Numbered from the stretch's first letter, positions 33,062-43,900 are shown. The stretch is 64,000 bases of DNA from Nocardioides sediminis (GCF_003047295.1 NZ_PZYZ01000001.1:248001-312000); one strand, 5' to 3'. Notes: generated from the sequence alone by a model not told the origin. A program made the numbers and translations.

Positions 33062-34225
33062 CTAGGCGCCGGCGAGGGCGGTCGCCGCGGCCTCGACGGC
33101 CTCGGGGGAGAGGACGTGCTCGATGGCCATCGCGGCGGCGCCGAGGACGCCGGCCTCGGCGCCGGCCCGGCTGGTCTGGATCGACAGGTGCTCGGTCGCG
33201 AGCGGCAGGGAACGCTGGTAGACGACCTCGCGGATGCCGGCCAGCAGGTGCTCACCGGCCGCGGAGAGCTGGCCGCCGATGACGACCACCGAGGGGTTGA
33301 TGACGTTGACCATGGTGGCCACGACCCCGCCGATGTCGCGGCCGGCCTGGCGGACGACGTCGACGGCGTCGGCGTTGCCGGCGCGCACGAGGTCGACGAC
33401 GTCCTGGCCGTTGGCGGCCGGTACGCCGCGGGCGCTCAGGGCGGCGGCCAGCGCGGGGCCGGCGGCGACGGCCTCGAGGCACCCCAGGTTGCCGCAGCGG
33501 CAGCGGACGTCGTCGTGCCCGGCGACGTGCACGTGCCCGAGGTCGCCGGCCGTGCCCTGCGCGCCGCGCTGGAGCCGGCCGCCGGACACGATGCCGCCAC
33601 CGATGCCGGTGGCGACCTTGACCAGGACCAGGTCGTCGACGTCGGAGAGGTGGGCCTGCCGCTCGCCGAGGGCCATGATGTTGACGTCGTTGTCGACGAG
33701 CACGGGGACCGCGACGTGCTCCTGCAGGAAGCCCGGGACGTCGTACCGGTCCCAGCCGGGCATGATCGGCGGGTTGATCGGGCGGCCCGTCGAGTGCTCG
33801 ACCGGGCCGGGCAGGCCGATGCCGATGGCGGCCAGGTCCTCGGGCTTGCGTCCCGCCGTGCGCAGCAGCGTGCGGATCGTGCTGACGACCCAGCCGAGCA
33901 CGACCTCCGGCCCCTCCACGACGTCGATGCGCTCGGACACCTCGGCGAGCAGCGACCCGGACAGGTCGCTGAGCACGGCGCGGGCGTGCGTGGCCCCGAT
34001 GTCGACGCCCACGACCACCCGGGCCGCGGGGTTGAGGGCGAACAGCGCCGGGGGACGCCCTCCCGTGGACTGGCCGCCCCCGAAGGGCGCGATCAGGCCC
34101 AGCCGCATCAGCGTGTCGATGCGCGCGGCGACCGTCGAGCGCGCCAGTCCGGTGGTCTCGGCGAGCTCGGAACGGGTCCACGGACGGCCGTCCCTCAACA
34201 GCTCGAAGACGTCACCGGTGCGCAT
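33062..34225 (-). CDS. ROK-family transcriptional repressor of the adjacent sugar module
   Basis: A 387-residue ROK regulator. Residues 1-60 form a winged helix-turn-helix (ELAETTGLARSTVAARIDTL). The sugar-kinase-like part has VVGVDIGATHARAVL (about 78-92), VDNDVNIMALGE and the zinc motif CRCGNLGC (C-x-C-x4-C). Such proteins repress sugar uptake genes until the sugar or a phosphorylated product binds. It is divergent from the ABC operon across a 94-base gap that contains a dyad over the -35 region of the first ABC gene. ATG 34225 is chosen; a TCTACT -10-like hexamer lies 7 bases upstream. Confidence 0.9.
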   Translation of the reverse strand: MRTGDVFELLRDGRPWTRSELAETTGLARSTVAARIDTLMRLGLIAPFGGGQSTGGRPPALFALNPAARVVVGVDIGATHARAVLSDLSGSLLAEVSERIDVVEGPEVVLGWVVSTIRTLLRTAGRKPEDLAAIGIGLPGPVEHSTGRPINPPIMPGWDRYDVPGFLQEHVAVPVLVDNDVNIMALGERQAHLSDVDDLVLVKVATGIGGGIVSGGRLQRGAQGTAGDLGHVHVAGHDDVRCRCGNLGCLEAVAAGPALAAALSARGVPAANGQDVVDLVRAGNADAVDVVRQAGRDIGGVVATMVNVINPSVVVIGGQLSAAGEHLLAGIREVVYQRSLPLATEHLSIQTSRAGAEAGVLGAAAMAIEHVLSPEAVEAAATALAGA

Positions 34226-34268
34226 GGCGGTCAGTAGACCACTTGGCACTTGTCACGTCTACACGGCA

Positions 34269-34294
34269 ACTTTTGCAAGGTGCTCGACAAAAGT
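34269..34294. promoter_or_regulatory. Candidate ROK operator over the ABC promoter
   Basis: ACTTTTG (34269-34275) and CAAAAGT (34288-34294) form a perfect inverted repeat with a 12-base spacer in the short divergent gap. The right arm overlaps a possible -35 (TCGACA, 34284-34289) that is 18 bases from CACAGT (34308-34313), which ends 6 bases before the GTG of the ATPase gene. This is the arrangement expected for repression by the neighbouring ROK protein. Confidence 0.5.
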
Positions 34295-34319
34295 GCGTGA
34301 CGCGTGCCACAGTGCTGCG

Positions 34320-35884
<1,565 letters not shown>

Positions 35885-35888
<4 letters not shown>

Positions 35889-36898
35889 AGGCCCGACTGA
35901 GCACCGTCACGTCGACGACGATCGTGTACGGCGTCCTGCTGGTCGCCGTCGTCGCCGGCGCGATCCTGACGGCCGTCAACGGCCGCAACTTCTTCAGCGT
36001 CGGCAACATCGACAACATCCTGACCACCACCAGCATCCTGGGCTTCATCGCCATCGGCCAGACGCTGGTCGTCCTCGGCGGCTCGCTCGACCTGTCGGTG
36101 CCGTTCGTGGTCAGCCTCTCCAGCGTCGTCGGCGGCGGGATCATGGCCGGCCAGTCGGGCAACATCGGGCTCGCGGTCGTCGTCACCCTCGCCCTCGCGA
36201 TGGTGGTCGGCCTGGCCAACGGGTTGATCGTCACCTTCCTGCGGGTGCACGGCTTCATCGCCACCCTCGGCACCGGCCTGGTGATCTCCGGCTACCTCGC
36301 CAGCAACTACAAGGGCAGCCACGGCAGCGCGCCACTGGACTTCCGGCTGCTCGACGCGACCCGCATCGGTCCCGTCCCCATGTCCACGCTCATCATGCTG
36401 GGCTGCGCCGGGGTGGCGGTCCTGATGCTGCGCCGCACCCGCCTCGGGCACCACCTCTACGCCGTCGGCGGCAACGCCGAGGTCGCCCGCCTGTCGGGCC
36501 TGCGCACCTCCGTGCCCCTGATCGCCGCGCACGTCATCTGCTCCGCCCTGGCCGCGGTGGCCGGCCTGCTCCTGCTCGCCCGGCTCAGCGTCGGCAACCC
36601 GACCATCGGCTCCCAGGGCGGCTACGACCTGATGTCGATCGCTGCCGTGGTGCTCGGCGGCACGCTGCTGGCCGGCGGCAAGGGCAACATCACCGGCACC
36701 CTGGCCGGTGTCGCGATCTTCGCCGTCATCGACAACGTCATGGGCGTCATGCAGGTCAACCCGTTCCTGCGCGACGTCGTCCGCGGCGTGGTGATCGTCG
36801 TCGCGGTGGCGGTCTACGCCCGTCGCGAGCTCGACACCCGGCCCCCGCGCTTCGAACGTCCCACCGGCCTCGACGCCGCCCTGCAGGAGGCCCGATGA
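35885..36898 (+). CDS. Sugar ABC transporter permease 1 (RbsC-like)
   Basis: A 337-residue CUT2 permease with about 9-10 hydrophobic helices. GQTLVVLGGSLDLSVPFV (about 59-76) and AVVLGGTLLAGGKGNITGTLAG (shown here in two parts: AVVLGGTLLAGGKG and NITGTLAG, near 257-278) are the family's conserved cytoplasmic segments. It is translationally coupled to the ATPase (GTGA) and to the second permease (ATGA). Two different permeases imply a heterodimeric channel. Confidence 0.92.
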
Positions 36899-38028
36899 GC
36901 ACCACCTCGATCACCACGACCGAGACCCCGGCGCGACCGGCGCTGCCGGTCCACGAGGGGAGCCTCGGCAGCCGGATCGCGAGCGGGATGGCCACCCCCG
37001 GTGGCGCCGTCTTCGTGCTGGTCGGCGTGCTGCTGGTCGCGATCATGGTCTCCAACCCCAACTTCACCGACCCCGGCGCGCTCATCCGCTTCGCCGGTCG
37101 CACCGCGCCGATAGCCATCGCCGCGATGGGGCAGTACTACGTGATCGTCAGCGGCGAGTTCGACCTCTCGATGGGCGCGGTGATCGCGGCGCAGGTGGTG
37201 CTGGCCGGCAACTTCATCGGCCAGGACGAGGGCCGCATCATCCCCGGTCTCCTGCTGATGCTGGCCGTGGGCGCCCTCATCGGCATCGTCAACGGGCTGG
37301 TCACCACCCTGCTCAAGGTGCCCAGCTTCATCGTGACCCTCGGCATGATGCTCGCCCTGTCAGGGCTGGTCCGTTACATCACCGGTGGTGCGGCCAGCGG
37401 CAACCCGGTCGACGCGTTCCGCGACATCGGCCGCGGCGGCATCGAGGACGTCCCGGTCGTCGACATCATCCCCTTCCCGCTCATCATCCTGGCGGTGGTC
37501 GCCGTGCTCTCCGTCTGGCTGATGCGCCGGCCGTTCGGCCGGACCCTCATCGCCGCGGGCGACAACCCGCAGTCCATGCACTACTCCGGCGCCCCGCTGT
37601 GGTCCTACAAGACCCGCGCCTTCGTGCTCTCGTCGCTCTCTGCCACCGTCGCCGGCATCCTGCTCGTCGGGTACGCCGGCGTGCACCCCTCGGTGGGTGC
37701 CGGCTACGAGTTCACCGCCATCACCGCCGTGGTGCTCGGCGGCGTGGTGCTCGGCGGCGGCCGGGGCTGGGTCCTCTCCGCCGCGGCCGGCGCCTTCGCC
37801 CTCGAGCTGCTCTTCACCCTGCTGACCTCCCTCGGGGTCACCTCCACCTGGAGGGACACGGTCCAGGGGCTGATCATCATCGCCGCCGTCGCCCTCTCGG
37901 CACGCGCCTGGCAGGTCGGCCGTCGCCCGCGGCGTACGACCTCCTCGGATCCGTCCCCGTCCACCGACAACACAGCGACACCTTCACCCAACCAGCCCTC
38001 AACGGGCGCAACCACAGGAGATAACTGA
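36895..38028 (+). CDS. Sugar ABC transporter permease 2 (RbsC-like)
   Basis: A 377-residue CUT2 permease. The conserved pair GQYYVIVSGEFDLSMGAVIA (about 82-101) and TAVVLGGVVLGGGRGWVLSA (about 279-298) mirrors permease 1 but the sequences are clearly diverged. There is a long Ser/Thr/Pro-rich C-terminal tail (about 345-377). Starts with ATGA overlap; its stop overlaps the ATG of the binding-protein gene by one base (TGATG). Confidence 0.92.
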   Translation: MSTTSITTTETPARPALPVHEGSLGSRIASGMATPGGAVFVLVGVLLVAIMVSNPNFTDPGALIRFAGRTAPIAIAAMGQYYVIVSGEFDLSMGAVIAAQVVLAGNFIGQDEGRIIPGLLLMLAVGALIGIVNGLVTTLLKVPSFIVTLGMMLALSGLVRYITGGAASGNPVDAFRDIGRGGIEDVPVVDIIPFPLIILAVVAVLSVWLMRRPFGRTLIAAGDNPQSMHYSGAPLWSYKTRAFVLSSLSATVAGILLVGYAGVHPSVGAGYEFTAITAVVLGGVVLGGGRGWVLSAAAGAFALELLFTLLTSLGVTSTWRDTVQGLIIIAAVALSARAWQVGRRPRRTTSSDPSPSTDNTATPSPNQPSTGATTGDN

Positions 38029-39254
38029 TGCGCAGGACCATCAGGGGGACGCTCGCGTCCACCTCAGCGGCTCTGGTAGTGCTGGCGGTGCTGGCTGGCT
38101 GCAGCACCGACGTCGAGGAGCCCGCCGACTCCGCGGCCGAGTCGACCAGCGAGTCCACCGAGGAGGCCGACTCCGGCGACGAGGGCGAGTGGTTCGTCCA
38201 GGCCGACTACGACGAGCAGGACGAGCAGCGTTCGGCCACCTTCGAGGGCCCCGAGTCCGAGCCGTGGCTGCAGTACATCGACGGCGAGATGACCGACACC
38301 TCGGAGTACAACTCCGGCGGTGCCAAGAAGGTCTGCTTCGCCAACGCCTCGGTCAGCAACCCGTGGCGCCAGACCGGCTTCATCACCATGAACCAGCAGC
38401 TCGAGGCGCTGCAGGACAAGGGCGTCATCTCCGAGATGGAGGTGCGTGACGCGCAGGACGACGACAACACCCAGCTCGCCGACATCGACTACTTCATCTC
38501 CGAGGGCAACTGCGACGCCTTCGTCATCTCGCCCAACTCCACGGCCGCGATGACGCCCGGCGTCGAGCGCGCCTGCGAGACCGGCAAGCCGGTCATCGTC
38601 TTCGACCGTGGCGTCGAGACCGACTGCGCCACCACGTTCATCCACCCGATCGGTGGCTACGCGTGGGGCATCGACACCGCCGAGTTCCTCGTCGACAACC
38701 TCGAGGAGGGCGACAAGGTCGTCGCGCTGCGCATCCTGCCCGGCGTCGACGTGCTCGAGACCCGCTGGGCCGCCGCGGAGAAGATCTTCGAGGAGAACGG
38801 CATCGAGGCCGAGGACTTCTTCACCGGCGCCGACCCGACCGAGATCAAGAAGATCATCACCGACGCCCTCAACCAGGGCGAGGTCGCCGGCGTCTGGATG
38901 GACGCCGGTGACGGCGCCGTCGCGGCCATCGAGGCGTTCGAGGACGCCGGCGTGGACTACCCCGTCATGACGGGCGAGGACGAGATGAGCTTCCTGCGCA
39001 AGTGGGAGGAGACCGGGCTCAACGGCCTGGCCCCCGTCTACTCCAACTTCCAGTGGCGCACCCCGCTCCTGGCCGTGGAGAAGATCTTCGCCGGCGAGGA
39101 GGTCCCGAAGGAGTGGGTCCTGCCGCAGACGCCGATCACCGAGGACGAGCGTGCCGAGTACCTCGAGGCCAACGAGGGCATGCCCGACGGCCACTACGCC
39201 AAGTTCGGCGGCGAGGACCTCCCCGGCTTCCCCGAGGCCTGGCAGGACCGCTGA
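38028..39254 (+). CDS. Sugar-binding lipoprotein of the ABC importer
   Basis: A 408-residue lipoprotein with lipobox LAGC (Cys25) and a Glu/Ser-rich linker (about 28-55). The rest is a type I periplasmic-binding fold: ANASVSNPWRQTGFITMNQQ near 105, DYFISEGNCDAFVISPNST, GKPVIVFDRGVE and GVWMDAGDGAVAAIEAFEDA. It collects the substrate outside the membrane and hands it to the two permeases. An AGGAGA ribosome-binding site precedes the ATG. Two hairpins follow the gene before the next one begins. Confidence 0.92.
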   Translation: MRRTIRGTLASTSAALVVLAVLAGCSTDVEEPADSAAESTSESTEEADSGDEGEWFVQADYDEQDEQRSATFEGPESEPWLQYIDGEMTDTSEYNSGGAKKVCFANASVSNPWRQTGFITMNQQLEALQDKGVISEMEVRDAQDDDNTQLADIDYFISEGNCDAFVISPNSTAAMTPGVERACETGKPVIVFDRGVETDCATTFIHPIGGYAWGIDTAEFLVDNLEEGDKVVALRILPGVDVLETRWAAAEKIFEENGIEAEDFFTGADPTEIKKIITDALNQGEVAGVWMDAGDGAVAAIEAFEDAGVDYPVMTGEDEMSFLRKWEETGLNGLAPVYSNFQWRTPLLAVEKIFAGEEVPKEWVLPQTPITEDERAEYLEANEGMPDGHYAKFGGEDLPGFPEAWQDR

Positions 39255-39260
39255 CCCGAC

Positions 39261-39348
39261 CTGGGACCGCTGACCCGGTCCCAGCAGGACCGACGGGCCG
39301 GCCGGCCACGACCAACCCCCGCCCACGCGGGCACCGTGGCCGGCCGGC
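39261..39348 (+). promoter_or_regulatory. Two consecutive hairpins after the binding-protein gene
   Basis: Hairpin 1: 9-bp perfect stem 39261-39269 with 39276-39284, 6-base loop. Hairpin 2: 14-bp perfect stem 39297-39310 with 39335-39348, whose 24-base loop can itself fold (CCCGC/GCGGG). They lie between the binding-protein stop (39254) and the isomerase start (39383). Such structures commonly cause partial termination or protect the upstream mRNA, which raises binding-protein levels. Confidence 0.6.
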
Positions 39349-39382
39349 TCCACCACACCGTCTTCGCGAGGAGGACGTCTCC

Positions 39383-40261
39383 GTGCGCCCCATCGGCATC
39401 AACACATGGGTCTGGGCATCGCCCCTGACCGATGCCACCGTCGACCCCGTGCTCGACCACGTCGCCGCCCTGGGCTTCGACGCCGTCGAGCTGCCCCTGG
39501 AGGGCGTGGGGGACCTCTCCGTCGACGCCGTCGGCGCCGCCCTCGAGCGGACCGGCCTCGCGCCGTACGTCGTGGGGGCCATGGCCCCGGGTCGCGACCT
39601 GGTCGCGACCGACGAGGCCACCGTGGCGAGCACCCGGGACTACCTCCGGGCCTGCATCGACCTGGCCGCCGGCATCGGAGCCCCCGCGGTCTGCGGCCCC
39701 TTCTACGCCAGCACCGGCCGGGTCTGGCGGCTCGACGCTGACCAGCGGAAACAGGCGTACGCCGAGTGGCGTGCGGGCCTCGAGCCGGTCGTCGACCACG
39801 CCGGCGAGCACGGCGTCGTGCTCGGCATCGAGCCCCTCAACCGCTACGAGACCTCGCTGGTCAACACCGTCGACCAGGCGCTCACCGGGCTCGACGGGCT
39901 CCTCGGGCCGGCCCTGGGCCTCGCGCTCGACACCTACCACCTCAACATCGAGGAGCGGTCCAGCGCGGACGCCATCCGGACGGCCGGCCGGCACCTGGCC
40001 CACGTGCAGGTCTGCGGCAGCGACCGCGGGGCACCCGGCGGCGACCAGACCGACTGGCCGGCCCTCGTCGCCGCGCTGGACGACGTCGGCTACGCCGGCC
40101 CGCTCAACATCGAGAGCTTCACCGCCGACAACGCGTCCATCGCGACGGCGGCATCCATCTGGCGCCCGCTGGCGCCCACGCAGGACGACCTGGCCCGCGA
40201 CGGACTCGAGTTCCTCGTCGGGCTCCTCGCGAGCGCCGCACACGATGGGGGAACCCGGTGA
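39383..40261 (+). CDS. Sugar phosphate isomerase/epimerase (tagatose/psicose 3-epimerase-like)
   Basis: A 292-residue xylose-isomerase-like TIM barrel. Probable metal ligands are E150 (LGIEPLNRYET), D183 (LALDTYHLNIE) and E244 (LNIESF). The usual His of the D-tagatose 3-epimerase group seems to be Q209 in HVQVCGSDRG. It probably isomerises a keto-sugar produced by the neighbouring dehydrogenase. GTG 39383 follows GAGGAGGA at good spacing. It is coupled by GTGA to the next gene. Confidence 0.88.
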   Translation: MRPIGINTWVWASPLTDATVDPVLDHVAALGFDAVELPLEGVGDLSVDAVGAALERTGLAPYVVGAMAPGRDLVATDEATVASTRDYLRACIDLAAGIGAPAVCGPFYASTGRVWRLDADQRKQAYAEWRAGLEPVVDHAGEHGVVLGIEPLNRYETSLVNTVDQALTGLDGLLGPALGLALDTYHLNIEERSSADAIRTAGRHLAHVQVCGSDRGAPGGDQTDWPALVAALDDVGYAGPLNIESFTADNASIATAASIWRPLAPTQDDLARDGLEFLVGLLASAAHDGGTR

Positions 40262-41466
40262 CCGACCCACAGAACCGCCCGACCGTGGGGGTCGCCGTCG
40301 TCGGCTACTCCTTCATGGGCAAGGCCCACTCCAACGCCTGGCGCAACGTCGGCGCGTTCTACCCCGACGTGCCCCGGGCCGAGCAGCGGGTGCTCGTCGG
40401 CCGCGACCCGCAGCGGGTCCGCGAGGCCGCCGACCGCTACGGGTGGCAGGACGCAGCCACCGACTGGCGGGCGGTCCTCGAGCGCGACGACGTCCAGCTC
40501 GTCGACATCTGCACCCCCGGCCACCTGCACGCCGAGATCGCCGAGGCGGCGCTGGCCGCCGGCAAGCACGTGCTGCTGGAGAAGCCGCTGGCCAACACCG
40601 TGGCCGAGGCCGAGTCGCTGGTCGTGGCCGCCGAGGCCGCGTCCGCCCGCGGGGTGCTCTCGATGGTCGGCTTCAACTACCGCCGGGTGCCGGCGCTGGC
40701 GCTGGCCCGCGAGATCATCGCCGCCGGCCGCATCGGCGAGGTGCGCGAGGTGCGGACGGCGTACCTCCAGGACTGGCTCGTCGACGCCGAGGCGCCGATG
40801 GCGTGGCGGCTGCGCAAGGAGGAGGCCGGCTCGGGCGCGCTGGGCGACCTGGGGTCGCACGTGGTCGACCAGCTGCAGTTCCTCCTCGACGACCGGATCG
40901 CCTGGGCCGGTGGGCACCTGCGCACCTTCGTCACCTCCCGGCCCGGCGAGTCCGGACCCGAGCAGGTCACCGTCGACGACGCCGCCTGGGCCACCCTGGG
41001 CACCGAGCGCGGGGCGGTGGCCAGCCTCGAGGTGAGCCGGATGGCGCACGGGCGCAAGAACTGGCTCTCCCTCGAGGTCTACGGCTCCGGCGGGTCGCTG
41101 CGCTTCGAGCTCGAGTCGCTCAACGAGCTGGTCGTCGACACCGGCGCGGGCGGCACCCGCGTGCTGGTGACCGAGACCGACCACCCCTACCTCTCCGCCT
41201 GGTGGCCCCCGGGCCACGTCCTCGGCTGGGACCACACCTTCGTCAACCAGGCCGCCGACCTGCTGGCCTGCATCGGCGAGAGCCGGGCCCCGTCGCCGTC
41301 CTTCGCCGAGGGGGCCTCCGTCCAGCGGGTGCTGGCCGCCATCGAGGAGAGTGCGGCACAGTCGGGCACCTGCGTCGACGTCGCGCCCGCCGCGCCCCCC
41401 GTCGTACCCCACGTCCCCGCATCCACCGCACCGCCCGCCGTCACCGTCCTGGAGCAGCCCCGATGA
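40258..41466 (+). CDS. Gfo/Idh/MocA-family NAD(P)-dependent sugar dehydrogenase
   Basis: A 402-residue oxidoreductase: N-terminal Rossmann fold with VAVVGYSFMGKAHSNAW (about 12-28) and the catalytic-lysine motif EKPLANT (about 103-109). A C-terminal alpha/beta domain contains GALGDLGSHVVDQLQFL. It probably oxidises a sugar or inositol hydroxyl with NAD(P)+. It lies between two TIM-barrel isomerases and is coupled to both (GTGA before, ATGA after). This combination resembles inositol or 3-keto-sugar catabolic modules. Confidence 0.92.
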   Translation: MTDPQNRPTVGVAVVGYSFMGKAHSNAWRNVGAFYPDVPRAEQRVLVGRDPQRVREAADRYGWQDAATDWRAVLERDDVQLVDICTPGHLHAEIAEAALAAGKHVLLEKPLANTVAEAESLVVAAEAASARGVLSMVGFNYRRVPALALAREIIAAGRIGEVREVRTAYLQDWLVDAEAPMAWRLRKEEAGSGALGDLGSHVVDQLQFLLDDRIAWAGGHLRTFVTSRPGESGPEQVTVDDAAWATLGTERGAVASLEVSRMAHGRKNWLSLEVYGSGGSLRFELESLNELVVDTGAGGTRVLVTETDHPYLSAWWPPGHVLGWDHTFVNQAADLLACIGESRAPSPSFAEGASVQRVLAAIEESAAQSGTCVDVAPAAPPVVPHVPASTAPPAVTVLEQPR

Positions 41467-42461
41467 GTCGTCCCTACACCCTGTTCACCGGCCAGTGGGC
41501 CGACCTGACGCTCGAGGAGGTCGCGTCCCACGCGGCCGAGTGGGGCTACGACGGCCTCGAGATCGCGGTCTCCGGCGAGCACCTCGACGCCTGGCGCTGG
41601 GACGACGAGGACTACGTCGCCGGACGCCTGGAGATCCTCGAGCGGCACGGGCTCGGCCTGTGGGCGATCTCCAACCACCTCACCGGCCAGGCCGTGTGCG
41701 ACGACCCCATCGACTTCCGCCACGAGGCGATCCTCCGGGAGCGGGTGTGGGGCGACGGCTCGCCCGAGGGGGTCCGCGCGCGGGCCGCCGAGGAGATGCA
41801 GCACACCGCGCGGCTGGCGCAGAAGCTCGGCGTCAGGACCGTCGTCGGCTTCACCGGCTCGGCCATCTGGCAGTACGTCGCGATGTTCCCGCCCGTGCCC
41901 GCCGCCCGGATCGAGGCCGGCTACCAGGACTTCGCCGACCGCTGGAACCCCATCCTCGACGTCTTCGACGAGTGCGGCGTCCGCTTCGCCCACGAGGTGC
42001 ACCCCTCGGAGATCGCCTACGACTACTGGTCGACCGTGCGCACGCTCGAGGCGATCGGCCACCGTCCCGCGTTCGGGCTCAACTGGGACCCCAGCCACAT
42101 GATGTGGCAGGACCTCGACCCGGTCTCGTTCATCACCGACTTCGCCGACCGGATCTACCACGTCGACTGCAAGGACACCCGGATGCGGCTCGGCGGTGGA
42201 CGCAACGGCGTGATGTCGTCGCACCTCCCGTGGGGCGACCAGCGCCGCGGCTGGGACTTCGTCTCCGCCGGCCGCGGCGACGTGCCGTGGGAGGACTGCT
42301 TCCGCGCGCTCACGGCGATCGGCTACGACGGCCCCATCTCGGTGGAGTGGGAGGACGCCGGGATGGACCGCCTCCGGGGTGCCCCCGAGGCGCTGGAGTT
42401 CCTCCGGGGCTTCGACTTCGAGCCGCCGAGCGCCTCCTTCGACGCGGCGTTCTCGCAGTAG
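41463..42461 (+). CDS. Sugar phosphate isomerase/epimerase, second TIM-barrel enzyme
   Basis: A 332-residue TIM barrel of the AP-endonuclease-2/xylose-isomerase-like superfamily. FAHEVHPSEIAYDYW (catalytic Glu), FGLNWDPSHMMWQ (Asp, His), RIYHVDCKDT (His, Asp) and ISVEWEDAGMDR (Glu) supply the metal centre. The pattern is close to IolE/IolH-like and 3-keto-sugar enzymes. It is the last gene of the module; the exact substrate cannot be told from sequence. Confidence 0.9.
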   Translation: MSRPYTLFTGQWADLTLEEVASHAAEWGYDGLEIAVSGEHLDAWRWDDEDYVAGRLEILERHGLGLWAISNHLTGQAVCDDPIDFRHEAILRERVWGDGSPEGVRARAAEEMQHTARLAQKLGVRTVVGFTGSAIWQYVAMFPPVPAARIEAGYQDFADRWNPILDVFDECGVRFAHEVHPSEIAYDYWSTVRTLEAIGHRPAFGLNWDPSHMMWQDLDPVSFITDFADRIYHVDCKDTRMRLGGGRNGVMSSHLPWGDQRRGWDFVSAGRGDVPWEDCFRALTAIGYDGPISVEWEDAGMDRLRGAPEALEFLRGFDFEPPSASFDAAFSQ

Positions 42462-42787
42462 TCCTGCCCCGCGGCTCGCCGGTGGCGGTGCCTGACCCAC
42501 ATTCCCCGACCCGCGGACTGTGGCAGCCTGACCTCCGGCGCGCGTGTCGGGTGAGGACACGCCCGCGGGCGGTGCGCCAGCCACATCGTCGATGTGCGCG
42601 CGTATGTGGCCTGCTCCCCGCTACTTCGGGGATCGAGATCGGCCCCCGCGTCCGCGTCGTACGCCGGTCCGGTTCCCCACCCAGCGCGACTGGCGGCGTA
42701 TGACGGGGGCCCGGCGCAACTGGCGGGCGCCCACACGTCGGCGCCCGACCGCTGTAGCGCGCCGCCGGTCTCGGAGCCGGCCCGGGG
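42462..42787. other. Non-coding stretch between the sugar module and the antiporter gene
   Basis: This 326-bp stretch has no supported gene. It contains small dyads: CACATCGTCGATGTG (near 42583-42597) and a CCCCG/CGGGG hairpin with a 6-base loop (42616-42631). It also repeats the phrase CGACTGGCGG / CAACTGGCGG near 42690-42725. One or more of these may end transcription of the flanking convergent genes. Confidence 0.45.
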
Positions 42788-43876
42788 TCAGGGCGCGATG
42801 GTCAGGAAGACGAACGCCGCGAGCAGGACGAGGTGCACGCCGCCCTGGAGCGGCTTCGAGCGCCCGGGCAGCACCGTCAGGATGCTCACGATCACGGTCA
42901 TGAAGAGCAGCACGATCTGCACGCTGTCCAGCCCCAGCGCGAGGGGGCCGTCCAGCCAGATCGAGGCGACCGCGAGGGCCGGGATGGTGAGGCCGATGGA
43001 CGCCATCGCCGAGCCGAGCGCGAGGTTGAGGCTGACCTGCACGCGTTCGCGGGCCGCGGCCCGGACCGCGGCGATCGACTCGGGAGAGAGCACCAGCAGC
43101 GCGATCACCACGCCGACGACGGCGTTGGGGAAGCCGACCGCGTCGACGGCCTTCTCGATCGAGGGCGACTCGACCTTGGCCAGGCCGACCACGGAGACGA
43201 GGGAAACGACGAGGAGTGCGAGGCTGGTCAGCGTCGTGCGGTTGCTGGGCGGGTCGGCGTGGCCGTCGCCGTCCTGGTCCAGGGTGACGCCGTCGCGGCC
43301 GACGGGCAGGAAGAAGTCGCGGTACTCGCCGGTCTGGGTGGCCACGAACATGCCGTAGAGCACGAGGGAGGCCACGGCCACGAAGGCGAGCTGGCCGCCG
43401 GAGTACTCCGGGCCGCTCTCCGAGGTCGTGAACGCCGGCAGCACCAGGCAGATCGTCGCCAGGATGATCACCGTCGTGAGCGCCGAGGCGGTGCCCTCGG
43501 GGTTGAAGACCGCCAGTCGGTGACGTCTCGCGCTGACGAGCAGCGAGAGGCCCATGATGCCGTTGACGGTGATCATCACCGCCGCGAACACGGTGTCACG
43601 CGCCAGGCCGGAGGTGTCACCGGTGCTGGTCACCATGAGCGTGACGATCAGGCCGACCTCGATGATCGTCACCGCGACCGCGAGCAGCAGCGAGCCGTAG
43701 GGCTCGCCCACGCGGTGCGCCACCACCTCCGCGTGGTGCACGGCGCTGACCACGGCGCCCATGAGCAGGAGGGCGACGATCGTCAGGACGACCGGTCCGG
43801 GGTAGCGGCCCCAGGTCAGCACCAGCAACACCGCCGCCACGATCGGGGTGAACGTGGTCCAGCTGGGCGCGCGCAT
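42788..43876 (-). CDS. Calcium/cation-proton antiporter (ChaA/CaCA family)
   Basis: A 362-residue membrane protein with about 10-11 hydrophobic helices. The two alpha-repeats of the CaCA superfamily are visible: EPYGSLLLAVAVTIIEVGL (about 58-76) and ERVQVSLNLALGSAMASIGL (about 282-301). Acidic residues in these helices exchange Na+/Ca2+ for H+. An acidic cytoplasmic loop (GVTLDQDGDGHADPP, about 197-211) has an EF-hand-like DQDGDGH run that might sense calcium. It is leaderless (TAGGGT 6 bases upstream). Confidence 0.9.
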   Translation of the reverse strand: MRAPSWTTFTPIVAAVLLVLTWGRYPGPVVLTIVALLLMGAVVSAVHHAEVVAHRVGEPYGSLLLAVAVTIIEVGLIVTLMVTSTGDTSGLARDTVFAAVMITVNGIMGLSLLVSARRHRLAVFNPEGTASALTTVIILATICLVLPAFTTSESGPEYSGGQLAFVAVASLVLYGMFVATQTGEYRDFFLPVGRDGVTLDQDGDGHADPPSNRTTLTSLALLVVSLVSVVGLAKVESPSIEKAVDAVGFPNAVVGVVIALLVLSPESIAAVRAAARERVQVSLNLALGSAMASIGLTIPALAVASIWLDGPLALGLDSVQIVLLFMTVIVSILTVLPGRSKPLQGGVHLVLLAAFVFLTIAP

Positions 43877-43882
43877 GGCCTC

Positions 43883-43888
43883 ACCCTA
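43883..43888 (-). promoter_or_regulatory. -10 element TAGGGT, leaderless start of the antiporter gene
   Basis: TAGGGT on the minus strand ends 6 bases before ATG 43876. Confidence 0.55.
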
Positions 43889-43900
43889 TTTGAGGGACGG

